The notes below the pieces were generated by a model. The model worked only from the letters and a program-made list of their open reading frames with translations, was not told where the DNA came from and searched no databases. From Candidatus Cloacimonadota bacterium (lineage in GTDB: Bacteria; Cloacimonadota; Cloacimonadia; Cloacimonadales; TCS61): a stretch of 35,157 nt of DNA. Within the stretch, counting starts at the first letter, position 1. The number at the start of each line of letters is the position of its first letter. This document shows, one piece after another, positions 1-7,300 of this stretch. Made by a program: the position numbers and the translations under genes. Location of the stretch: NCBI GenBank assembly GCA_023137125.1, contig JAGLPW010000192.1:1-35157 (forward strand), written 5' to 3'.

Positions 1-660
1 TACGTTGTATCAGAAGAAAAAGTTATGGTTTTGATCAATATTAATACTTCACAATTGCTTGTAACCGGAGAAATATATAAAGTGGAAGGGATGGAGTTAC
101 AGGGAAATGTCTTCAAGCTTGTTCTGGATATTTTTATCTCAACAGATCCTCAGACCCTTTCCGAACTTACGAGCTACGCTTCTTTCTATGAAAAAACCGG
201 AGAACTAAAATTAGCAGAAGAGTACAAAAATAAGGTTTTAGGACTTCATGATGATCTTAAAGTTCAACAAAAAACTACAGATACTAAATCAATACATGCT
301 GTTACTAAAAAAGAGTCGCTTAAGGTAATAGAGAAAATTAAATCCGTTGTGCAAAATTTTAGTTCTAAACTTAATCTCAAAATTGTTGGTTTTGCCTTAG
401 GTGTATTGGTTCTATTAATCATAGTTATTTTTCTTATAATCAAACTTTTCCGAAAGAAAACTTCTGCTTTTGATATGGAGGATGATAGTCTTCGTCCTAC
501 AGATGGTTTTGCAGATAGTGCCTATTTGGAGAAAGTAGCTAAAAATCTATCTGCAAAAAATTGGGAAATTGAGGAGATTGCAAAAGAACTAGAACTCCCA
601 CTTGAGAAAGTACAAAGAATAATTGCTCCTGATCTTGAACAAGAACTAGAACATTTATAA
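1..660 (+). CDS. 5'-truncated membrane protein with C-terminal HTH-like tail
   Basis: The reading frame is open from base 1 (tac gtt gta tca...), so the ATG at 25 in the ORF track is probably internal and the gene starts outside the window. The visible part has a short TPR-like helical stretch (ASFYEKTGELKLAEEYKNKV), a basic, polar linker and one strong transmembrane helix (IVGFALGVLVLLIIVIFLII, about codons 128-149 of the window frame). The cytoplasmic tail contains a helix-turn-helix-like segment (WEIEEIAKELELPLEKVQRII), resembling the small HTH tails of DUF6115-type membrane proteins. I do not recognise the family with certainty and assign no function. It ends 12 nt before a strong hairpin terminator and converges on the next gene. 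Confidence 0.7.
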   Translation, partial: YVVSEEKVMVLININTSQLLVTGEIYKVEGMELQGNVFKLVLDIFISTDPQTLSELTSYASFYEKTGELKLAEEYKNKVLGLHDDLKVQQKTTDTKSIHAVTKKESLKVIEKIKSVVQNFSSKLNLKIVGFALGVLVLLIIVIFLIIKLFRKKTSAFDMEDDSLRPTDGFADSAYLEKVAKNLSAKNWEIEEIAKELELPLEKVQRIIAPDLEQELEHL

Positions 661-670
661 ATAATCCTTC

Positions 671-709
671 AAAAAAAAGCCATCCGGTATATACTGGATG
701 GCTTTTTTT
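671..709. terminator. Bidirectional intrinsic terminator
   Basis: Perfect stem gccatcc...ggatggc (679-685/696-702), extended inward by a few more pairs, is flanked by A8 on the left and T7 on the right. It therefore works as a Rho-independent terminator on both strands. It sits between two convergent genes, which fits termination of both. Confidence 0.9.
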
Positions 710-719
710 ATTTTATGCT

Positions 720-2984
720 TTATTTCAATAGAAGCATTCTTTTAGAATCAATTATTTTGTTACCTATCTTTAACTGATAGAAATAAACACCGCTTGAAAC
801 CGGTTGATTGTTTTGATCATTTCCATCCCATAAAATTAAATGATCTCCATTTTCGAGAACACTATTAATTAGTGTTTTTACTTTCTGTCCCTTGATATTG
901 TAAATGATCAACTCCGTGTTTTCAATACTCATTGTTGTAAAAGAAATCTTTGTGGTCGGATTGAATGGATTAGGATAATTTTGACCCAAGCTAATTACAG
1001 TTTCAATTACCTCATCATCAACTTCTACAATAGGTTCAAGATAGAAATCTTGAACAACAGCATTATTTGCGATCACGATATTATCAACACTATGATCAAA
1101 GTAACCATCCTTCCAACAATCTGCACCATAAATCTCATTTGGAAGATCAAAGTAATAATAACCGTTCATATCAGCCTGAGTGTAATTCCAATATGTAGCT
1201 GATGCTATTTGAATATTTGCATAAGGAATTGGAATACTCGTATCAAGTTCATAGACATATCCTTCCAGAGAACCATCAAAAGAAATCGGATCAAGCTCTA
1301 TATCAAGCTGAACAATGTTATAATTTATTGTTATATCTTCGATATGAAACGAATAATAATCATTATGCCATGCATCTACCGTATAAGAACCATTAGGCAG
1401 ATCAAAATAGTAATAACCACTTTCATCTGTTACAGTATTTGTGTAATAAGCTGCACTTGCAGCTGAGACTTCAACATTTTCTATCGGATTTGTTGTTCCA
1501 GCTTCATAAACAAATCCTTCCAGGGCACCATTAAATTCAATTGGCACTAACAAAAAATCCATCTGTATCATCTCATCAAGGATCTCAACATCATCAATGT
1601 ACTGCGGGTAATATGAATTCCCATTTGCTTCAATCTGGTACGTACCATTTGGTAAAGGCAACTGATAATAACCATCATCATCAATTCCTGTGCTGAACCA
1701 GTTAGTTCCATCATTTGCATTAACCCAGCAGTCGTAAACAGGTTCCATTGTTGTTGCATCTAATATTTCACCTTCAATTCCACCTGAAGCTGTGTAGAGA
1801 TGAAAATTGATATTTGTGGAACCCGAAACTATGTTATTGTAACTTTCTTCTACATAAATTCCCGGTATTTCCCAAAGTTCTACATTTACATTATAACCAC
1901 CCAAAGCATCAGCTTCACTTGATACAGATAAGGAATATGTTCCATTCCCAACACTGATTGTTACAGAACTACCAATCTCATCATTCTGGGCATGAATATC
2001 GTAACCGGGAGTCGGTATATCATCAAGATAAACTGTTCCAGTTATGGTGGCATCAGTTGAATAAACCATGAAATCAACCGTCTCAATCGCTCCTTCTACA
2101 ACATATATTTCCTCATGATTTGTAGACATATAATTGGGGAATAAATCATCTTCATTCACACCAACATACCAATTCCCCTCAATTACACTTAGCTCATAAT
2201 ACCCATCTTCATCTGTAGGATCAACAATACCTGAAGGACCACCTTGACTGGCAAAAACATTCACATTAACTACTGGGTCTCCTGTCTCATCTAACACATG
2301 ACCATTTATAGTTGAATTACCTTCTATAAATTCAAAATCATAACCTGTTAAATGTCCGTTAATTAGAACTTCTTCATACATTGTAATTGAAAGCAATCCA
2401 CCCAGAACATTAATGGGGTCAAAAGCCATAAGTGTATATTCTGTTGCAGGATCTACAAAATTCTGATAATTTCCGGATGCATCTGTTGTTGTCATCCACG
2501 TTTCATCTTCAGAAGCTGCCATAATTATAATATTGTGTGCTGTCGGGATTACTGATCCTGAAACAGAGTAATCTGAAATCATCGAATCAATCCAAAGGTA
2601 GCCATCATCCACACCACCATTATCTTCAGCAACATAGAATAAACCCAGGTTTGAAACTCTGTTGGGTCCGTCCTCATCACCGGAAACAGTTATCTCATAA
2701 ATACCATCCTCTGGATTTTCATCCTCCATGCTGTTATCAAAAACTTCCCCTCCCTCATTAGGAACGATTAGATCAATATTGTCTTCCCAAACAGCGTTGT
2801 CATTCATATCTGCCCACATTGATATTGTAGCTTGTGAAAAACCGGTAGAAAAATTAATAGTTATAACAAAGTCCTCTCCCTGGGTGATTGTAGCCTGATT
2901 CACACCATTGATCAAAACTTCTATAGCGAACACATTCCCAATAAAAGCAAAAACAATAAAAAAAATAATAATTTGAATTTTCAT
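720..2984 (-). CDS. Secreted T9SS-tailed protein with repeated carboxypeptidase-regulatory-like domains
   Basis: The 754-aa protein starts with a signal peptide (MKIQIIIFFIVFAFIGNVFA). An N-terminal beta domain (about 21-125) is followed by an array of carboxypeptidase-regulatory-like/CnaB-like beta modules beginning near residues 222, 311, 400, 485 and 570. Each has the pattern G-x-I/L-x-G-x-V...DGYY...LPNGxYxxxA. The last 90 residues are a FlgD-like T9SS type A sorting tail (QNYPNPFNPTTKISF... WDGNDQNNQPVSSGVYFYQLKIG...KRMLLLK). It is therefore predicted to be exported by Sec and then moved to the cell surface. No catalytic domain is visible, so an adhesive or structural surface role is likely but inferred. 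The start is fixed by an excellent AGGAGG 6 nt upstream. Confidence 0.9.
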   Translation of the reverse strand: MKIQIIIFFIVFAFIGNVFAIEVLINGVNQATITQGEDFVITINFSTGFSQATISMWADMNDNAVWEDNIDLIVPNEGGEVFDNSMEDENPEDGIYEITVSGDEDGPNRVSNLGLFYVAEDNGGVDDGYLWIDSMISDYSVSGSVIPTAHNIIIMAASEDETWMTTTDASGNYQNFVDPATEYTLMAFDPINVLGGLLSITMYEEVLINGHLTGYDFEFIEGNSTINGHVLDETGDPVVNVNVFASQGGPSGIVDPTDEDGYYELSVIEGNWYVGVNEDDLFPNYMSTNHEEIYVVEGAIETVDFMVYSTDATITGTVYLDDIPTPGYDIHAQNDEIGSSVTISVGNGTYSLSVSSEADALGGYNVNVELWEIPGIYVEESYNNIVSGSTNINFHLYTASGGIEGEILDATTMEPVYDCWVNANDGTNWFSTGIDDDGYYQLPLPNGTYQIEANGNSYYPQYIDDVEILDEMIQMDFLLVPIEFNGALEGFVYEAGTTNPIENVEVSAASAAYYTNTVTDESGYYYFDLPNGSYTVDAWHNDYYSFHIEDITINYNIVQLDIELDPISFDGSLEGYVYELDTSIPIPYANIQIASATYWNYTQADMNGYYYFDLPNEIYGADCWKDGYFDHSVDNIVIANNAVVQDFYLEPIVEVDDEVIETVISLGQNYPNPFNPTTKISFTTMSIENTELIIYNIKGQKVKTLINSVLENGDHLILWDGNDQNNQPVSSGVYFYQLKIGNKIIDSKRMLLLK

Positions 2985-2990
2985 ATCTTC

Positions 2991-2996
2991 CCTCCT
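2991..2996 (-). promoter_or_regulatory. Strong Shine-Dalgarno (AGGAGG)
   Basis: On the minus strand AGGAGGGAAGAT directly precedes the ATG at 2984, fixing the start of the 754-aa secreted protein. It is one of the strongest ribosome binding sites in the window. Confidence 0.8.
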
Positions 2997-3024
2997 ATGA
3001 ATTCAATTTGTTATTTGATTATCT

Positions 3025-3059
3025 GTTGCAATATAAATATTTATAAAAATATATGCAAC
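3025..3059 (-). promoter_or_regulatory. Sigma70-like promoter lying inside a 35-bp inverted repeat
   Basis: On the minus strand TTGCAT (3053-3058), a 17-nt spacer and TATATT (3030-3035) make a plausible -35/-10 for the 754-aa surface protein. The same stretch is a hyphenated palindrome, GTTGCA...TGCAAC at its ends with an imperfect AT-rich interior. A dimeric regulator could therefore bind over the promoter. The promoter is supported by consensus match only, and the operator idea is speculative. Confidence 0.4.
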
Positions 3060-3095
3060 AAGAAAAAAATATTAAAGATTTCATTGGGAAAAAAA

Positions 3096-3122
3096 TTGAC
3101 GCATTTCTAGTTAAACTAATAT
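3096..3122 (+). promoter_or_regulatory. Possible promoter of the secreted cyclophilin gene
   Basis: TTGACG at 3096-3101 followed by TAATAT at 3117-3122 lies just upstream of the cyclophilin gene. The 15-nt spacer is short for sigma70, so this is only suggestive. The gene is divergent from its neighbour and must have its own promoter in this 174-bp gap. Confidence 0.3.
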
Positions 3123-3158
3123 TCGAGTTTGAAACTAATAAAAGATGGAGGATGAGTT

Positions 3159-4241
3159 ATGAATAAGATTCGTTTTGTTTTAATTTGTATCGTATTACTT
3201 ATTTCGATCAATTTTCTTTGGAGTCAGACCGTTGCAAAATGGCACACTTCTATGGGAGAATTTGAGATTACACTGCGTGAGGATCTAGTGCCAATTACAG
3301 TTAATAATTTTGTAGATCTCACAAATTCTAATTTTTATGATGATCTTATCTTTCATCGTGTAATATCTGATTTTATGATCCAGGATGGTTGTCCTTACGG
3401 AACTGGTTACGGTGGACCAGGCTATACTATCCCCGATGAATTTCACCCACTTCTCAACTATAGTGAACCATATACACTTGGTATGGCAAATGCTGGTCCA
3501 AATACAGGTGGATCACAATACTTCATCACTGTAGTACCAACAACCTGGTTAGATACTCTACATACAGTCTTTGGCCATGTGACTATGGGTTCCGATATTG
3601 TGGAAAATATCAGTGAAGTTCCTACTAATGCAAATAATAAACCTTTAGTAGATGTTGTGATAGACAGCATCAGGATAATGACACCACAACTTGATGACTT
3701 CTTGCCACAGGAGGATACTCTTTATGTAAATGCAGGAGATCCCATTGGTTTTGTATTGATCTGCGATGATGAAGGTGTTACTTATTCCTGGTATGTAGAT
3801 GATGAACTACAGCAAGCCACAGGTTTTTCCTTTGACCTCACTCTCACTGTAAATGATTGGCATGAAGTAAAAGGTGTAGTTTCTAATGATAATTATGATC
3901 TGCCAAAAGTATGGTGGGTGTTTATTACTGGTGGATCCGATATAACTAACGATGTTGTAAGCAACAGAACAGTTTTGTATCAAAACATTCCAAATCCTTT
4001 CAATCCTGAAACTAACATTAAATTTTATTTAAAAGATGCTGGTTCTGTTTCTTTAGAAGTATTCAATTTAAAAGGGCAACTGGTAAAAACTCTGGTAAAC
4101 AATGATCTTCCAACTGGAGAACATAGCTTTATTTGGAATGGAAAGGATGATAATGGGAATCAAGTTGCATCTGGAATTTATCTTTATAGCTTGAGAACAA
4201 AAGATATTTCTGAAAAGAAAAAAGCAATTTTACTGAAATAG
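3159..4241 (+). CDS. Secreted cyclophilin-type peptidyl-prolyl isomerase with T9SS sorting tail
   Basis: Signal peptide MNKIRFVLICIVLLISINFLWSQ is followed by a cyclophilin domain (about 24-175). Family hallmarks are visible: TVNNFVDL, the catalytic-arginine segment FHRVISDFMIQDG, ANAGPNTGGSQYFIT and HTVFGHV. This fold catalyses cis-trans isomerisation of X-Pro bonds. A middle Ig/PKD-like beta domain (about 180-265) leads to a C-terminal FlgD-like sorting tail (YQNIPNPFNPETNIKF...WNGKDDNGNQVASGIYLYSL...KKAILLK). Bacterial cyclophilins are normally cytoplasmic or periplasmic, so the T9SS tail implies an isomerase at or outside the cell surface. RBS ggagga lies ahead of the ATG. The FAD gene follows after 7 nt, so the two are likely co-transcribed. 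Confidence 0.92.
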   Translation: MNKIRFVLICIVLLISINFLWSQTVAKWHTSMGEFEITLREDLVPITVNNFVDLTNSNFYDDLIFHRVISDFMIQDGCPYGTGYGGPGYTIPDEFHPLLNYSEPYTLGMANAGPNTGGSQYFITVVPTTWLDTLHTVFGHVTMGSDIVENISEVPTNANNKPLVDVVIDSIRIMTPQLDDFLPQEDTLYVNAGDPIGFVLICDDEGVTYSWYVDDELQQATGFSFDLTLTVNDWHEVKGVVSNDNYDLPKVWWVFITGGSDITNDVVSNRTVLYQNIPNPFNPETNIKFYLKDAGSVSLEVFNLKGQLVKTLVNNDLPTGEHSFIWNGKDDNGNQVASGIYLYSLRTKDISEKKKAILLK

Positions 4242-4248
4242 GATAAGA

Positions 4249-5514
4249 ATGAGAATTGCAATAATTGGATTTGGAGCTGCTGCTATTGGTTTCATTGAAA
4301 AAATTAAAAACAGTAATAATGAAATTCATGTTTTTGAAAAAAGTAAAGACATCTATTCATCAAGCATCTCTGGCATACGAGCAGATGGGAAACTATTTGT
4401 TTCTAAAGAAATGGGTGGAGATATTGATGTAGATATTGCTCTTCAGGAAAAATTGGTTGAATATTATATAAGTAGAACAAAAGATCGCAAATTTGAGATT
4501 GGAAGTTCTTTCACAAATATTGAATACTATAAACAATTTTATGCAAAAGGGTTTCAACCTATTATTTCTGAATTCTTTCATTTAGGCACTGACCAACTGA
4601 AACAGATTTTGTATACTATATATGAAGATTTTAAAACTTATAAGAACATACATTTCCATTTCAACAAAAATATCAAGGATCTGGAAGTATTGCCCGGGAA
4701 AGTTTTACTGAATGAGGATGATGCTTTTGATAAAGTTGTAGTAGCAGTTGGTCGCAGCGGGCATAAATTCATCAAAACTATCATTAATAAATTTCCTGAG
4801 GCAGTTACAGATAACACAATGGTAGATATGGGTGTTCGTTTTGAGCTGCCAAATCATATCGTAGATGAGCTGAATAAAGAGATGTATGAATTCAAAGTGA
4901 AATACAAAAGCAAAACCGGATATATGGTTCGCACTTTCTGTAATAATCCCAGCGGTTTTGTAGTCACAGAGAATTACGGAGATTTTGCAACCGTGAATGG
5001 GCACTCTAAACTCAAAGAAAAATCTAAGAATACAAATTTTGCCATTCTAACTACCGTTAAACTCACCCATCCATTTAACGATCCGATAGGTTACGGATCG
5101 CATATTGCAGAGTTATTCAATCTATTGGCCGGTGAGAGAAAGGTTATTTTACAGACCTACAAGAATTTCAAATCTTCCAAACGCACAAAACATTTGTATC
5201 GTGTTGAGCCAACTTTAGAAAGAGATAGCTATATTCTGGGTGATATAAATCTGGCATTTCCACGTAGAATTGCAGAGAGTATTATAGATTTTATCGAGAA
5301 TTTGGATGTGGTTGTTCCGGGAATTGCAAATGGTGATAATCTGCTTTATGCTCCGGAAATAAAATTCTATTCTAATAAACTTAGTAATGATAAATTTGAT
5401 GATCTTAAATTTGTTGGTGATTGCTCAGGTGGAACCAGATCAATTATCTATGCTACTGCTCACGGATGGTTAATGGCAGAAAGACTTATGAGTGAAGATC
5501 AATTAAAAAATTAG
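4249..5514 (+). CDS. FAD-dependent oxidoreductase (COG2509-like)
   Basis: The N-terminus is a Rossmann dinucleotide-binding fold (MRIAIIGFGAAAIGFIEKI, GxGxxxxG variant, then an acidic strand end HVFEK). The C-terminus has the second FAD-contacting segment typical of this group (LKFVGDCSGGTRSIIYATAHGWLMAERL). A middle motif (FPEAVTDNTMVDMGVRFELP) and the overall 421-aa length match the uncharacterised FAD-dependent dehydrogenase family COG2509. Substrate and partner are unknown. It is cytoplasmic, with no signal peptide. It lies 7 nt after the cyclophilin gene and 30 nt before a small lipoprotein gene, so it is probably in one transcription unit with them, but the neighbours do not reveal its role. 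Confidence 0.75.
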   Translation: MRIAIIGFGAAAIGFIEKIKNSNNEIHVFEKSKDIYSSSISGIRADGKLFVSKEMGGDIDVDIALQEKLVEYYISRTKDRKFEIGSSFTNIEYYKQFYAKGFQPIISEFFHLGTDQLKQILYTIYEDFKTYKNIHFHFNKNIKDLEVLPGKVLLNEDDAFDKVVVAVGRSGHKFIKTIINKFPEAVTDNTMVDMGVRFELPNHIVDELNKEMYEFKVKYKSKTGYMVRTFCNNPSGFVVTENYGDFATVNGHSKLKEKSKNTNFAILTTVKLTHPFNDPIGYGSHIAELFNLLAGERKVILQTYKNFKSSKRTKHLYRVEPTLERDSYILGDINLAFPRRIAESIIDFIENLDVVVPGIANGDNLLYAPEIKFYSNKLSNDKFDDLKFVGDCSGGTRSIIYATAHGWLMAERLMSEDQLKN

Positions 5515-5544
5515 CTAGTGTTATTTTTTTTTAAGGAGATAAAA

Positions 5545-5865
5545 ATGAAAAAACTGCTATTTGCAATTTTATTGTTATCTTTGATCTCCTGTGTTATAAA
5601 TATTGGCGATATGAATCAGCGGCATGGAGAATTGAATAAAGAGTGTAAAAAACTTCTTGAAAAACAAAAAGAAGAGGTTTATTCTGCCATGCAGGGAATG
5701 GAGATGGGAACTCCGGAAAAGGTAATTGCAACTAGCGATTCAACAGAAACTGCCTATTTCTATAAAAGATATGTAAAAGAACGTAAAGATAGGTTTTATG
5801 ATGAGATAATCCTGGATTTCAGGAAGGATGTTTTAATAAAATTCAAAGTAGATCTGGTTCGTTGA
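5545..5865 (+). CDS. Small lipoprotein of unknown function
   Basis: The ORF track begins at a GTG (5518), but the better start is the ATG at 5545, preceded by AAGGAG at 5533-5538. From there the 106-aa product opens with a lipoprotein signal peptide (MKKLLFAILLLSLISC) and a lipobox LISC. The mature part is about 90 residues, highly charged and helical at first (ELNKECKKLLEKQKEEVYSAMQGM), then a short beta-rich tail ending in LIKFKVDLVR. No family recognised. It is expected to be membrane-anchored by lipidated cysteine 16. Confidence 0.75.
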   Translation: MKKLLFAILLLSLISCVINIGDMNQRHGELNKECKKLLEKQKEEVYSAMQGMEMGTPEKVIATSDSTETAYFYKRYVKERKDRFYDEIILDFRKDVLIKFKVDLVR

Positions 5866-5895
5866 TGTATTTCTTTAGCGTACAGGAAAATAAGT

Positions 5896-7236
5896 ATGAG
5901 TAAAATTTCACATATTATAAAACGTAGTGGTGCTATTGTCACATTTAAAAAGGAAAGAATTTCTAATGCAATATTTAGAGCTGCTGTAGCAGTTGGTGGG
6001 CGTGACAAAAAAGCAGCCGATAAATTGGCAAATGAAGTTGTTGATACTCTTAATAAAAAATATTCTCATGAGAAAACTCCGTGTATTGAAGATATTCAGG
6101 ATATTGTTGAAAAAGTTTTAATTAAGAATGGTCATACCCAGGTTGCAAAAGCATATATTCTTTATAGAAACAGTAATATCCAGCGTAGGAAAGAGAAGGT
6201 GACAAAAGCTTCTTCCCCATCCGAGAGAATTCCATGGCACAAGATCTGGAAAATACTTGATTGGTCAGTACAAAATAACTTACATACAATTGAAGCATTG
6301 AATAAAAGAATAATAAATGGTGAGTTCCCACATATTGTTCATGAATCTGAAATTGCTTATGCGGATGAAGTCGCTATGGCGGCAGAGCTGATTTCCAACA
6401 GAATAGATAAATTAAAAATGGTTCTTATAACCGGTCCCTCATCTTCAGGGAAAACAACAACCACAATAAAGTTGGAAGAGCACCTAAACAAACTGGGATT
6501 CAAATTTAAAATGTTTGCAGTGGATAATTATTTTTATGATCTGGCAATGCATCCAGTAGATGAATTTGGAGATTACGATTTTGAAACTCCTCAGGCACTC
6601 GATCTGAAATTAATAGATCAACACATAAGTAATTTATGTAACGGAGATGAAGTTATTATTCCATTTTATGATTTTAAAACCGGTACTAGATATCTGGATC
6701 GTACACCTATGAAGCTTGAGAAGAATGAAATTCTGCTTATCGATAGCCTGCACGGACTTTATCCTGAAATGACCAAATCAATTAATAACGATCATAAGTT
6801 TAAATTATACCTTGAACCAATGTTCCAGATCAAAGATAAGTATAGAAAATACCTGCGTTGGACAGATTTCCGCCTGATCCGTAGAATGCTGCGCGATTCA
6901 ACTCATAGAGCCTACAATCCAACCCAAACTCTTGAACACTGGCATTATGTCCGTTCCAGCGAAGTACGTCATATAATCCCATATCTTAATTCTGCTGATT
7001 ACATCATCAACAGTGCCATGCCTTACGAGCTTCCAATTTATAAAGCACGGCTAGGTAAAGAATTTGAAAAATGGACAGAAGAATATAAGGACGATGAACT
7101 AAAAGAAGATGCATTTATGCGTGCTTCACGAATTAATGACTTTATGCAGCAGATAGTTGGTTTTAGTGATGAATCGGCAATTCCACAAGATTCTGTCATT
7201 AGAGAATTCATTGGTGGAAGTATACATAAATATTAA
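5896..7236 (+). CDS. ATP-cone / uridine kinase-like nucleoside kinase fusion
   Basis: Residues 1 to about 100 form an ATP-cone domain (IIKRSGAIVTFKKERISNAIFRAAVAVGG...CIEDIQDIVEKVLIKNGHTQVAKAYILYR), the allosteric nucleotide-binding module best known from ribonucleotide reductases and NrdR. From about residue 175 there is a P-loop kinase domain of the uridine kinase/phosphoribulokinase class: Walker A GPSSSGKTT at 180-188, then FAVDNYFYD, DFETPQALDL and a DSLHGLYP segment. It probably phosphorylates uridine or a related nucleoside, with the ATP-cone sensing nucleotide levels. The domains are seen in the sequence; substrate and regulation are inferred. Length 446 aa; RBS aggaaa precedes the ATG. 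A promoter for the next gene starts immediately after it. Confidence 0.85.
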   Translation: MSKISHIIKRSGAIVTFKKERISNAIFRAAVAVGGRDKKAADKLANEVVDTLNKKYSHEKTPCIEDIQDIVEKVLIKNGHTQVAKAYILYRNSNIQRRKEKVTKASSPSERIPWHKIWKILDWSVQNNLHTIEALNKRIINGEFPHIVHESEIAYADEVAMAAELISNRIDKLKMVLITGPSSSGKTTTTIKLEEHLNKLGFKFKMFAVDNYFYDLAMHPVDEFGDYDFETPQALDLKLIDQHISNLCNGDEVIIPFYDFKTGTRYLDRTPMKLEKNEILLIDSLHGLYPEMTKSINNDHKFKLYLEPMFQIKDKYRKYLRWTDFRLIRRMLRDSTHRAYNPTQTLEHWHYVRSSEVRHIIPYLNSADYIINSAMPYELPIYKARLGKEFEKWTEEYKDDELKEDAFMRASRINDFMQQIVGFSDESAIPQDSVIREFIGGSIHKY

Positions 7237-7242
7237 ATCTGT

Positions 7243-7272
7243 TTGACACAAAAACTGATCTTAGTTTTATAA
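7243..7272 (+). promoter_or_regulatory. Sigma70-type promoter of the subtilase gene
   Basis: TTGACA (7243-7248), a 17-nt spacer and TTTATA (7266-7271) form a near-consensus promoter 29 nt before the subtilase ATG. It begins only 6 nt after the upstream stop codon, implying the protease gene is transcribed independently. Confidence 0.55.
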
Positions 7273-7300
7273 ACAGAATTAATTTAAATAGAGAGGAAAA

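Noticed and set aside
1202-1466. Two plus-strand ORFs (64 and 85 aa) opposite the 754-aa surface protein
   Set aside because: They overlap each other in different frames and mirror the repeated modules on the other strand.
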